Of a stretch of DNA of 57,406 bases, positions 51,188 to 57,406 are shown piece after piece. Position numbers and translations under genes: made by a program. The notes under the pieces are model-generated. The model was not told where the DNA came from and did not search any database. It worked only from the letters and a program-made list of their open reading frames with translations. Position 1 is the stretch's first letter. Each line of letters starts with the position of its first letter. This DNA is from Rhodobacterales bacterium (GTDB lineage Bacteria; Pseudomonadota; Alphaproteobacteria; Rhodobacterales; Rhodobacteraceae), in assembly GCA_025362795.1 (NCBI GenBank), contig JANYFE010000011.1, forward strand, positions 1 to 57,406, in the 5' to 3' direction.

Positions 51188-51769
51188 ATGTCGAAAAACC
51201 CTGAGCCCGCCGCGAAGATGCCGCCTGATCTGCCAAGTCTGCCCTTCCGGGTGGCGGCTATTGCCGGGCGGCGGTCGACCCATGTGCGCTTTGCGCCGGA
51301 TGCTACGGTGCGCATGGCGATTGCGGCGGCGCTGGATCTGCTGGCGCTGCCCGAATTGCATTTTGATGGCGAGATCACGCCGCATGGCAAGCGGGACCTG
51401 CAGCTGGTGGGCAAGCTGGTGGCGACGGTGGTGCAGCCCTGTTCGATCACGCTGGAGCCGGTGAAAACCCGGATCACCGAGCCGGTGCGGCGGCTGTATC
51501 TGGCGGATTACGTGGTGTCTGACGCCGATGAGGTCGAGATTCCCGAGGATGACACGATCGATCCGCTGCCCGAGGTGATTGACGCGGCGGCGGTGGTGAT
51601 CGAGGCCCTGGCGCTGGCGCTGCCGATGTATCCGCGCGCGCCGGGGGTCGAACTGGGCGAGGCGGTGTTTGCGCCGCCGGGCACCGAACCGCTGCGCGAG
51701 GCGGATTTGCGGCCGTTTGCCGGGCTGGCCGGTCTGGTGGCCAAGGCGCAGGGCGGCGACAAGACGTGA
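51188..51769 (+). CDS. yceD: YceD/DUF177-family protein
   Basis: A 193-residue member of the DUF177/YceD family, implicated by its relatives in 23S rRNA and large-subunit accumulation, and almost always encoded before rpmF. Seen: HVRFAPDATVRMAIAAALDL, GEITPHGKRDLQLVGKLVAT with QPCSITLEPV, and DEVEIPEDDTIDPLPEVIDA. The usual conserved CxxC is reduced to a single Cys in VVQPCSITLEPV. Start 51188 has AAGGAG 7 bases upstream; the in-frame codons from 51140 are rejected. Start of the yceD-rpmF-plsX-fabH block. Confidence 0.88.
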   Translation: MSKNPEPAAKMPPDLPSLPFRVAAIAGRRSTHVRFAPDATVRMAIAAALDLLALPELHFDGEITPHGKRDLQLVGKLVATVVQPCSITLEPVKTRITEPVRRLYLADYVVSDADEVEIPEDDTIDPLPEVIDAAAVVIEALALALPMYPRAPGVELGEAVFAPPGTEPLREADLRPFAGLAGLVAKAQGGDKT

Positions 51770-51793
51770 CGCGGCGGGGCGGCACAAAGGGGC

Positions 51794-51821
51794 TTGCGCG
51801 TGGCGCAAATCCCTCTATGTT
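51794..51821 (+). promoter_or_regulatory. Promoter of rpmF-plsX-fabH
   Basis: TTGCGC (51794-51799) and TATGTT (51816-51821) with a 16-base spacer, about 100 bases before the rpmF start. The elements match common alphaproteobacterial housekeeping promoters. Confidence 0.5.
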
Positions 51822-51923
51822 CCGCGCCTCATTCAGAGGCTGAAACCGGGCGGTGCCTGATCTGTTCGGCCTGAGAAAAGTGCTACGAAATCAGGGGCAT
51901 GTCCCCACAACTTTAGGTGTGAC

Positions 51924-52130
51924 ATGGCTGTCCCTCAGAATCGCACGACCTCTTCCAAGACCGGCATGCGTCAGTCGCATGACGCGCTTGTGGCCGCCAA
52001 TCCGGCAGAATGCCCGAATTGTGGCGAGTTGAAGCGCCCGCACCATGTGTGTGGCGCCTGTGGCCATTATGATGCCCGTGAAGTCGTGGCATCGGTCAAA
52101 GCGGCGGATCTTGACGAGGACGCGGCGTAA
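51924..52130 (+). CDS. rpmF: 50S ribosomal protein L32
   Basis: A 68-residue ribosomal protein of the large subunit. It begins [20 protein letters not shown], the standard L32 N-terminus. A zinc ribbon is formed by Cys30-x2-Cys33 and Cys43-x2-Cys46 (CPNC and CGAC). The C-terminus is acidic (AADLDEDAA), as in alphaproteobacterial L32. The zinc-binding form rather than the Cys-less paralogue. It lies 24 bases before plsX on the same strand, the conserved ribosome-lipid synthesis pairing. Confidence 0.96.
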   Translation: MAVPQNRTTSSKTGMRQSHDALVAANPAECPNCGELKRPHHVCGACGHYDAREVVASVKAADLDEDAA

Positions 52131-52154
52131 GCCGCGCCATCAGGCCCCCGCCCG

Positions 52155-53303
52155 ATGGCCAGTGCGAGCGACAGCTCTTCTGCCCTAGAGCCAGCGCGAG
52201 CCGCACCGGATGCTGCCACACGTTTTGCAATTTCGGTTGACGCCATGGGTGGCGACCGTGGGCCGGCGGCAGTTGTCGCCGGCCTTGCCTTATGTGCCGA
52301 CACCATGCCGGATGCTGATTTCATCCTGCACGGCGATGAGGCCGAACTGGGCAAGCTGTTGGCCAAGCAGCGCGGCCTGATGGGGCGGGTGCTGTTGCGC
52401 CATGCCCCCCGCGTCGTGACCATGCAGGACAAGCCGGCACAGGTGATGCGGCATGGCGAGGGCACCTCGATGTGGTCGGCCATCGAATCGGTGCGCAACG
52501 GCGAGGCCAAGGTGGCGGTCAGTTGCGGCAACACCGGGGCGCTGATGGCGGTTGCCATGATCCGACTGCGCAAGCTGCCGGGGATCAACCGGCCCGCCAT
52601 CGCCTGCCTGTGGCCCTCGCGCAATCCGGGTGGGTTCAACCTGATGCTGGATGCCGGCGCTGACATCAAGGCCGATGCGGCCGACCTGCTGCAGTACGCG
52701 ATGATGGGGGCGTCCTATGCCCGCAACGGCATGGGAATGCGCCGCCCGCGCGTCGGCCTGCTGAATGTCGGCACCGAGGAGCACAAAGGCAGCGCCGAGT
52801 TGAAGCAGGCACATGAGCTGATCGGTGCGGCGGCGATGATGGGCGACTATGAATACATCGGCTATGTCGAGGGCGTCGATCTGCCGTCTGACCGGGTGGA
52901 TGTGATCGTGACCGACGGGTTCACCGGGAATGTCGCGTTGAAAACCGGTGAGGGCACCGCACGGTTGATCAGCGATTTTCTGAAAGATGCGTTCAACGCG
53001 ACGGTCCTGTCGAAGTTTGCCGCCGTTCTGGCGATGAATTCGCTGCGTCGGCTGCGCACCCGGATGGACCCGCGCCGGTCGAACGGCGGGGTTTTTCTGG
53101 GGCTGAACGGCATCGTCGTCAAATCGCATGGCTCGGCGGATGCGACCGGGGTGGAAGCCGCGATCGCGATGGCGTTTCAACTGGCCAAGTCGGGTTTTCG
53201 GGAGCGGTTGGCGGCACGGGTTGCGTCGGCGCTGCCTCAGGGGCAGAGTGCCACAACCGCAGAGCCGACGGCGACCGAGGCAGGAACAGGGCAACCGGAA
53301 TGA
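52155..53303 (+). CDS. plsX: Phosphate acyltransferase PlsX
   Basis: A 382-residue peripheral membrane enzyme converting acyl-ACP and phosphate to acyl-phosphate for phospholipid synthesis. FAISVDAMGGDRGPAAVVAG (residues 24-43), AVSCGNTGALMAVAMIRL, LLNVGTEEHKGS, VTDGFTGNVALKTGEGTA and GGVFLGLNGIVVKSHGSADA are diagnostic. The first 23 residues (SASDSSSALEPARAAPDAAT) are an Ala/Ser-rich extension beyond the usual start, so initiation might be at a later non-ATG codon, but ATG 52155 is the only ATG available. The stop overlaps fabH by 4 bases. The terminal 25 residues are Thr/Ala-rich and probably disordered. Confidence 0.95.
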   Translation: MASASDSSSALEPARAAPDAATRFAISVDAMGGDRGPAAVVAGLALCADTMPDADFILHGDEAELGKLLAKQRGLMGRVLLRHAPRVVTMQDKPAQVMRHGEGTSMWSAIESVRNGEAKVAVSCGNTGALMAVAMIRLRKLPGINRPAIACLWPSRNPGGFNLMLDAGADIKADAADLLQYAMMGASYARNGMGMRRPRVGLLNVGTEEHKGSAELKQAHELIGAAAMMGDYEYIGYVEGVDLPSDRVDVIVTDGFTGNVALKTGEGTARLISDFLKDAFNATVLSKFAAVLAMNSLRRLRTRMDPRRSNGGVFLGLNGIVVKSHGSADATGVEAAIAMAFQLAKSGFRERLAARVASALPQGQSATTAEPTATEAGTGQPE

Positions 53304-54271
53304 CATTGCGCGCCGTAGTGATCGGCGTCGGGCATTATCTGCCTGACCGGATCGTCCCGAATGCCGAACTGGAAACCCTGGTCGACACCACCGACGACTG
53401 GATTCGCAGCCGGTCCGGCATCGAGCGGCGGCATTTCGCGGCGGAAGGCCAGAACACCTCGGACCTTGCCACACGGGCAGCACAGGCAGCGCTGGCGGAT
53501 GCGGGGCTGGTGGCGGCGGATCTGGATGCGATCATCGTGGCGACCTCGACTGCCGATCTGACGTTCCCCTCGGTGGCGACGATGGTGCAGGGCAATCTGG
53601 CGATGCGCAACGGCTTTGCCTTTGACGTGCAGGCGGTCTGTGCCGGCTTTGTCTATGCACTGACCACGGCCAACGCGCTGATCCTGTCGGGGGCGGCGCA
53701 CCGGGTGCTGGTGATCGGGGCCGAAACGTTTTCAAAGCTGATGGACTGGTCGGATCGGTCGACCTGCGTGCTGTTCGGCGATGGCGCGGGGGCGTTGGTG
53801 CTGGAAGGCATCGAGCAGCCGGGCACATCGCTGGACCGGGGGATTCTGGCGGTGGATCTGCACAGCGACGGGCAGTTCAAAGACCTGCTGTATGTTGATG
53901 GCGGTGTGTCGACCGGGACGATTGGCCATCTGCGGATGCAGGGCAAAGAGGTTTTTCGGCATGCGGTCGAAAAGCTGGCCTCGACCGCGCATACCGCATT
54001 GGAGCGTGCCGGGCTGACGCCCGACGATGTGGCGTGGATCGTGCCGCATCAGGCCAATATCCGCATCATCGAAGGCACGGCGAAGCGGATGCAGGTGCCG
54101 ATGGAGCGGGTGGTGGTGACGGTGCAGGACCACGGCAACACATCGGCGGCGTCTATTCCGCTGGCTTTGTCGGTGGGCCGGGCGCGCGGCCAGATCAAGC
54201 CGGGCGACCTTTTGGTGACCGAAGCGATCGGCGGCGGGCTGGCCTGGGGTTCGGTCGTGCTGCGCTGGTAA
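53300..54271 (+). CDS. fabH: 3-oxoacyl-ACP synthase III
   Basis: A 323-residue ketoacyl synthase III that starts fatty-acid chains by condensing acetyl-CoA with malonyl-ACP. The catalytic triad Cys114 (DVQAVCAGF), His250 (IVPHQANIRII) and Asn280 (QDHGNTSAASI) is intact; DDWIRSRSGIERR and GDGAGALVLEG are conserved. ATG lies within the plsX stop (ATGA), so the pair is translationally coupled. An AT-rich hairpin follows 11 bases after the stop. Full normal length. Confidence 0.96.
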   Translation: MTLRAVVIGVGHYLPDRIVPNAELETLVDTTDDWIRSRSGIERRHFAAEGQNTSDLATRAAQAALADAGLVAADLDAIIVATSTADLTFPSVATMVQGNLAMRNGFAFDVQAVCAGFVYALTTANALILSGAAHRVLVIGAETFSKLMDWSDRSTCVLFGDGAGALVLEGIEQPGTSLDRGILAVDLHSDGQFKDLLYVDGGVSTGTIGHLRMQGKEVFRHAVEKLASTAHTALERAGLTPDDVAWIVPHQANIRIIEGTAKRMQVPMERVVVTVQDHGNTSAASIPLALSVGRARGQIKPGDLLVTEAIGGGLAWGSVVLRW

Positions 54272-54282
54272 GGGCGGCGCAC

Positions 54283-54301
54283 AATTTTTCTGCGAAAAAT
54301 T
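54283..54301 (+). terminator. AT-rich hairpin terminator after fabH
   Basis: AATTTTTC-TGC-GAAAAATT is a perfect 8-bp stem with a 3-base loop, beginning 11 bases after the fabH stop. It shares the GAAAAATT arm with the long palindrome at 43675-43700. Confidence 0.6.
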
Positions 54302-54374
54302 CGGAATTAGACTGGGGGCTGGCGGAGTGCTGCGCAAAGAATCTGCGCAAAGAACGCTTTCCAAGTCACTGTTA

Positions 54375-54403
54375 TTGACTCGCAATTTTATCCCGCGCAT
54401 CCT
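54375..54403 (+). promoter_or_regulatory. Possible promoter of ihfA
   Basis: TTGACT (54375-54380) with CATCCT (54398-54403) after 17 bases; the -10 is weak. It lies 25 bases before the ihfA start and downstream of the fabH terminator, so some promoter is required here. Confidence 0.35.
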
Positions 54404-54427
54404 GTTTGCAAAACGTGGGGGGATGAC

Positions 54428-54730
54428 ATGAGTGAAAAGACGCTGACGCGGATGGACCTGAGCGAATCGGTATTCCGTGAAGTTGGTCTGTCGCGCAACG
54501 AATCTGCGGCGCTGGTGGAACAAGTGCTGCAGCATGTCTCTGATGCGCTGGCCGCGGGTGAGACCGTCAAGATTTCATCATTTGGCACCTTTTCGCTGCG
54601 GTCCAAGACGGCGCGGGTCGGGCGCAATCCGAAAACGGGGGACGAGGTTCCGATCTCTCCGCGCCGGGTGCTGACGTTTCGGCCATCGCATCTGATGAAA
54701 GATCGCGTGGCGAAGGGCAAGAAGAAGTAA
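54428..54730 (+). CDS. ihfA: Integration host factor alpha subunit
   Basis: A 100-residue nucleoid protein that pairs with IhfB to bend DNA sharply. [20 protein letters not shown] is the N-terminal dimerisation helix. [20 protein letters not shown] (residues 44-63) forms the body, and [20 protein letters not shown] carries the proline arm that intercalates into DNA. A lysine-rich end (KGKKK) is typical of alphaproteobacterial IhfA. It precedes a MerR-family gene by 15 bases, the same pairing as in many Gram-negative bacteria. Confidence 0.95.
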   Translation: MSEKTLTRMDLSESVFREVGLSRNESAALVEQVLQHVSDALAAGETVKISSFGTFSLRSKTARVGRNPKTGDEVPISPRRVLTFRPSHLMKDRVAKGKKK

Positions 54731-54745
54731 GGAAGGAACGCGCGG

Positions 54746-55543
54746 ATGGACAAGTCGCCAGAAGCCTTCCGCACGATTTCCGAAGTGGCCGAGGCGCTGG
54801 AAACCCCGGCGCATGTGCTGCGGTTCTGGGAAAGCCGGTTTCCCCAGATCAGGCCGGTGAAGCGGGCGGGCGGGCGGCGGTATTACCGGCCTGCCGACGT
54901 GGCATTGCTGGGGGGAATCCGGCATTTGCTGCATGACGAGGGCATGACGATCCGGGGCGTGCAGAAGATCCTGCGCGAACAGGGTGTCCGCCATGTCGCC
55001 GCGATGGCCGGCGGGCCGGAGGTTGATTTCGACACCGAAGATCTGGTCGGGGCGGCGCCGGAGACCGACGCGGCAGAGCCTGAAGCGGCGGAAACCGCAC
55101 AGGTCGTGGCGCTGGAGTCTGCCCTGCGCCGGACAGCGGCACCGATTGCGCCATTTGCGCCTTTGGCGGAACTGCATGAATTGCGTCCGGGGGTGACAGC
55201 GGTGCAGGCGGAGGCGGCTGCGCCTGCACCGGTTCTGACGGTCGTGGCGGCCCCTGCCCCACCGACCGTGACGGAGGACGCGCCCGAAGCCCCGCATATC
55301 TGGGTGGATGCCGAACCGGAACTGGAACTGGAACTGGCTGCACCGGTGGCACTGTCCGCGGCAGGTCCGCAGGTGGTTCCGGTTGCACGGCAAACCGATC
55401 CTGCGCCACGGGGTCTGGCGGCCCGGTTGCGGGCCCTGCCAAGGCCGGTTTCGCCGGATGCTGCGGCCGGTCTGGCAGAGGTGCAGAGCCGCCTGGGCCT
55501 GTTGCACGCCCAGATGGCCGAAGCGTCGCGTTTGCGGCGATAG
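54746..55543 (+). CDS. MerR-family transcriptional regulator
   Basis: A 265-residue protein. The N-terminal MerR winged HTH covers residues 1-80: [60 protein letters not shown]. It is followed by [18 protein letters not shown]. From about residue 95 to 240 the chain is rich in Ala, Pro and Glu ([34 protein letters not shown]), with no recognisable effector fold, and it ends in a short helix ([19 protein letters not shown]). It follows ihfA closely and is probably co-transcribed. Target genes are unknown. Confidence 0.9.
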   Translation: MDKSPEAFRTISEVAEALETPAHVLRFWESRFPQIRPVKRAGGRRYYRPADVALLGGIRHLLHDEGMTIRGVQKILREQGVRHVAAMAGGPEVDFDTEDLVGAAPETDAAEPEAAETAQVVALESALRRTAAPIAPFAPLAELHELRPGVTAVQAEAAAPAPVLTVVAAPAPPTVTEDAPEAPHIWVDAEPELELELAAPVALSAAGPQVVPVARQTDPAPRGLAARLRALPRPVSPDAAAGLAEVQSRLGLLHAQMAEASRLRR

Positions 55544-55610
55544 CCCTCGTTTGTCATGCACATATGCGCTTGCCCCGGCCCGGAATATCGCTATGTATCC
55601 GGCCATTCGT

Positions 55611-55688
55611 CGGGCCATAGCGCAGCCTGGTTAGCGCGTCCGTCTGGGGGGCGGGAGGTCGAGAGTTCAAATCTCTCTGGCCCGACCA
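55611..55688 (+). tRNA. tRNA-Pro (anticodon GGG)
   Basis: A full cloverleaf of 78 bases including an encoded CCA. The acceptor stem CGGGCCA pairs with TGGCCCG. The D arm is GCGC/GCGC, and the anticodon loop CTGGGGG has GGG at the anticodon position. The T arm is GAGAG-TTCAAAT-CTCTC, and discriminator A precedes CCA. All stems pair with only two G-U pairs in the anticodon stem. It reads the proline codon CCC (and CCU by wobble). A strong hairpin follows. Confidence 0.96.
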
Positions 55689-55695
55689 ATATCGA

Positions 55696-55730
55696 AACCG
55701 CCCGCTTGGCCGATGGCTTTGCGGGCGGTT
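55696..55730 (+). terminator. Terminator of tRNA-Pro
   Basis: AACCGCCCGC (55696-55705) and GCGGGCGGTT (55721-55730) form a perfect 10-bp stem with a 15-base loop, beginning 8 bases after the tRNA end and followed by CCGTTTGT. Confidence 0.7.
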
Positions 55731-55761
55731 CCGTTTGTGACTGCCGCTGTGGAGGACGCGC

Positions 55762-56844
55762 ATGATGCAACAGGGTGTCCTGCCGGCGCAGGCCTTGCGG
55801 GCGTTGATCGCAGCAGGGGCGATTGCCGCGAGCGCGGCGATTGAGGCGGCGCAGGTGCAGCCCGCCAGCCTTGATCTGCGGCTGGGGACGGTCGCCTACC
55901 GGGTGCGGGCGTCATTTCTGGCAGGGGCGGGTCGGACGGTGGCGGCGCGGCTGGACGAGTTCACCATGCACAAGGTGGATTTGACCGGTGGGGCGGTGCT
56001 AGAAAAGGGCTGCGTCTATCTGGTGCCGCTGATGGAGCGGCTGGCGTTGCCGCAGGGGTTGACGGCGGTGGCGAATGCCAAGTCGTCGACCGGGCGGCTG
56101 GATTTGCTGACGCGTACGATTGTCGATGGCGGTGTGGAGTTTGACCGGATTCCAGAGGGTTATGCCGGGCCGCTGTATGCCGAAGTTTGCCCGAGGTCGT
56201 TTTCGGTGCTGGTGCGGGCGGGACAAAGGCTGAACCAGATCCGGTTCCGGTCGGGGCATGCGGTTTTGAGCGATGCGGAACTGGTGGCGTTGCACCGGGC
56301 AGAGCCGCTGGTTTCGGGCGCTGCGATGATCTCGGAGGGGCTGGGGTTTTCGGTCGATCTGCGGCCAGCCTCGGGCGATCTGCTGGGCTACCGGGCCAAG
56401 CCGCATACCGGGGTGGTTGATCTGGACCGGATCGGCCATTATCCGACGCGGGAGTTCTGGGAGGAGGTCCGGGCGACCAATGGCCAGATCATCCTGGACC
56501 CCGGCGCGTTCTATATCCTTGTCAGCCGGGAAGCCGTGACGATCCCGCCGGATTATGCCGCCGAAATGGCCCCCTATCTGGCGATGGTCGGGGAATTCCG
56601 GGTGCATTACGCCGGGTTCTTTGACCCCGGCTTTGGCTATGCCGCGGCGGGCGGTGCGGGATCGCGCGGGGTGCTGGAGGTGCGCTGTCACGAGGCGCCG
56701 TTCGTGCTGGAACATGGGCAGGTCGTCGGGCGGCTGGTGTACGAACGCATGGCCGAAAGACCCGAAACGCTGTATGGTGTGGGGATCGCGTCGAACTATC
56801 AGGGTCAGGGGTTGAAGTTGGCCAAGCAGTTCAGACTGGATTAG
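55762..56844 (+). CDS. dcd: dCTP deaminase, double-length (tandem dUTPase-fold) type
   Basis: A 360-residue enzyme of the dCTP deaminase/dUTPase superfamily that supplies dUMP precursors. The first half has QPASLDLRLGTVAYRVRASF, NAKSSTGRLDLLTRTIVDGG, the catalytic-Glu region in GPLYAEVCPRSFSVLVRAGQ and LNQIRF. The second half repeats the pattern with PGAFYILVSREAVTIPPDYA, GEFRVHYAGFFDPGFGY and LEVRCHEAPFVLEHGQVVGR. Standard Dcd is about 190 residues, so this is an internally duplicated form found in Alphaproteobacteria. Start 55762 or the ATG one codon later. It ends 2 bases before the next gene. Confidence 0.87.
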   Translation: MMQQGVLPAQALRALIAAGAIAASAAIEAAQVQPASLDLRLGTVAYRVRASFLAGAGRTVAARLDEFTMHKVDLTGGAVLEKGCVYLVPLMERLALPQGLTAVANAKSSTGRLDLLTRTIVDGGVEFDRIPEGYAGPLYAEVCPRSFSVLVRAGQRLNQIRFRSGHAVLSDAELVALHRAEPLVSGAAMISEGLGFSVDLRPASGDLLGYRAKPHTGVVDLDRIGHYPTREFWEEVRATNGQIILDPGAFYILVSREAVTIPPDYAAEMAPYLAMVGEFRVHYAGFFDPGFGYAAAGGAGSRGVLEVRCHEAPFVLEHGQVVGRLVYERMAERPETLYGVGIASNYQGQGLKLAKQFRLD

Positions 56845-56846
56845 CC

Positions 56847-57291
56847 ATGCGCGGGCGGGCGGTGCTGTTTGCTCTGCTGGTCCTGAGCCAAGCGGCACAG
56901 GCGGATGCGCTTGCGTTCCAGATCCGCCCCTCTCGCAACCCGGACGATCTTGTGACCTGCCGGATCGAGCTGCGCACCGGGCAGATTGTCGCTATTGAAT
57001 ACAAAGGCGTCGGTGCGCCGCCCGGCCTGATCATGCGCTGGCCGGTGCGCAAGGACGAGGAAGCCGCCGTGCTGCACGCCTTGCAGGCGCTGATCAGTGG
57101 CGATTTGCCGGGGATGGACCCCTATAAGACCCGGGTGCCGCCGCCGCCCTATGTGATGGTCACGTGGTCCGCCACGGTCAACGAACGCTTGCAGACCGGG
57201 CTCTATCTGCAAACCGGGCTGGACCTGCCGCCGGTTCTGGCCGGGTTGATTGGTACCGTGCTGCCGGGCGGCCCGTGTTACGGGCAGCTTA
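56847..57291 (+). CDS. Predicted secreted protein, 3' end apparently cut by an insertion sequence
   Basis: The frame begins MRGRAVLFALLVLSQAAQAD, a clear signal peptide, and continues [20 protein letters not shown], then QTGLYLQTGLDLPPVLAGLI and VLPGGPCYGQL. It contains no recognisable domain. The frame stays open to the window end, but from about 57292 the DNA resembles the left end of a transposable element, so the native C-terminus is not seen. It starts 2 bases after the dcd stop and is probably co-transcribed with it. Function unknown. Confidence 0.6.
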
Positions 57292-57406
57292 GAGCGTGTT
57301 GCGGCCATTTCGATTCTGGATTCCCAAGAGTTCGGATTTGTGATTCCCTCTGCATATGGCAGATGTTGGGGGTCATTGATGGGCAAGCCACTTCCTATGG
57401 AGCTTC
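57292..57406 (+). mobile_element. Left end of an IS630-family-like insertion sequence
   Basis: The sequence from GAGCGTGTTGCGG onward departs from the composition of the preceding gene and leads into a transposase-like start at 57379. A TA dinucleotide sits immediately before it (57290-57291), as expected for IS630/Tc1-mariner elements, which insert at TA. The right end lies outside the window, so the inverted repeats cannot be compared. Confidence 0.6.
57379..57406 (+). CDS. IS630-family transposase, first codons only
   Basis: ATG at 57379 opens MGKPLPMEL, which matches the start of the helix-turn-helix domain of IS630-type transposases (M-x-KPLxMxLRERV in relatives, from memory). A GGGGG run lies about 8 bases upstream. 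Only nine residues are visible, so the assignment rests on this motif and the insertion context. Confidence 0.55.

Overview
The window is a GC-rich (about 60-65%) stretch of an alphaproteobacterial chromosome. Gene content and order point to the Rhodobacterales/Rhodobacteraceae: a SmoE/F/G/K-SmoS-MtlK polyol operon of the Rhodobacter type, the bamE / yceD-rpmF-plsX-fabH-ihfA-merR block, an OlsB ornithine-lipid acyltransferase, a double-length dCTP deaminase, and AT-rich palindromic terminators. Genus and species cannot be fixed from the sequence alone.

Layout. 1-3.3 kb: start of an M20 amidohydrolase (leftward, cut by the window edge), mazG, a ferric-iron periplasmic binding protein with a possible iron-responsive operator over its ribosome binding site, and a nucleoside hydrolase. 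3.3-14.2 kb: a leftward seven-gene catabolic cluster (two DMGDH-family FAD/folate demethylase-like oxidases, a PEP-mutase/isocitrate-lyase-family protein, a non-pyrrolysine MttB-family methyltransferase, an aldehyde dehydrogenase, a beta-hydroxyacid dehydrogenase and a Cys/Met-type PLP enzyme). A divergent LysR gene is the likely controller. The best guess is catabolism of a methylated or quaternary amine whose identity is not known. 15.3-16.4 kb: an orphan GT61 glycosyltransferase. 16.4-23.6 kb: histidine utilisation, hutC-hutF leftward and hutI-hutH-hutU plus a flavin-reductase-like gene rightward. The two arms diverge from overlapping promoters that contain two HutC-like operators 21 bp apart; no hutG is present. 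23.6-26.7 kb: PHP phosphoesterase, a tiny membrane ORF, an SDR and a CorA-type transporter.

26.8-34.9 kb: polyol (sorbitol/mannitol) locus: HAD phosphatase, SorC-type regulator, ABC importer (binding protein smoE broken by a one-base deletion, permeases smoF and smoG, ATPase smoK), sorbitol dehydrogenase smoS and mannitol dehydrogenase mtlK. 34.9-49.9 kb: housekeeping genes: anmK, tyrS, an aldo-keto reductase, two cyclophilins, pgk, an NDUFAF6-like protein, a lipoprotein, cimA, cysS, another lipoprotein, a YjbR-family protein, an unrecognised CxxC protein, uup and olsB. 50-57.4 kb: msrB, bamE, yceD-rpmF-plsX-fabH, ihfA, a MerR regulator, tRNA-Pro(GGG), dCTP deaminase, and a secreted protein gene running into the left end of what looks like an IS630-family insertion sequence.

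The genes couple into functional units. The hut arm converts histidine to N-formylglutamate. The smo arm imports polyols and oxidises them to ketoses. The amine cluster should feed one-carbon units to tetrahydrofolate through its GcvT-like domains. A hairpin element recurs four times and punctuates gene ends and intercistronic gaps. No CRISPR array, rRNA or prophage was seen, and no stretch longer than about 235 bases lacks a gene.
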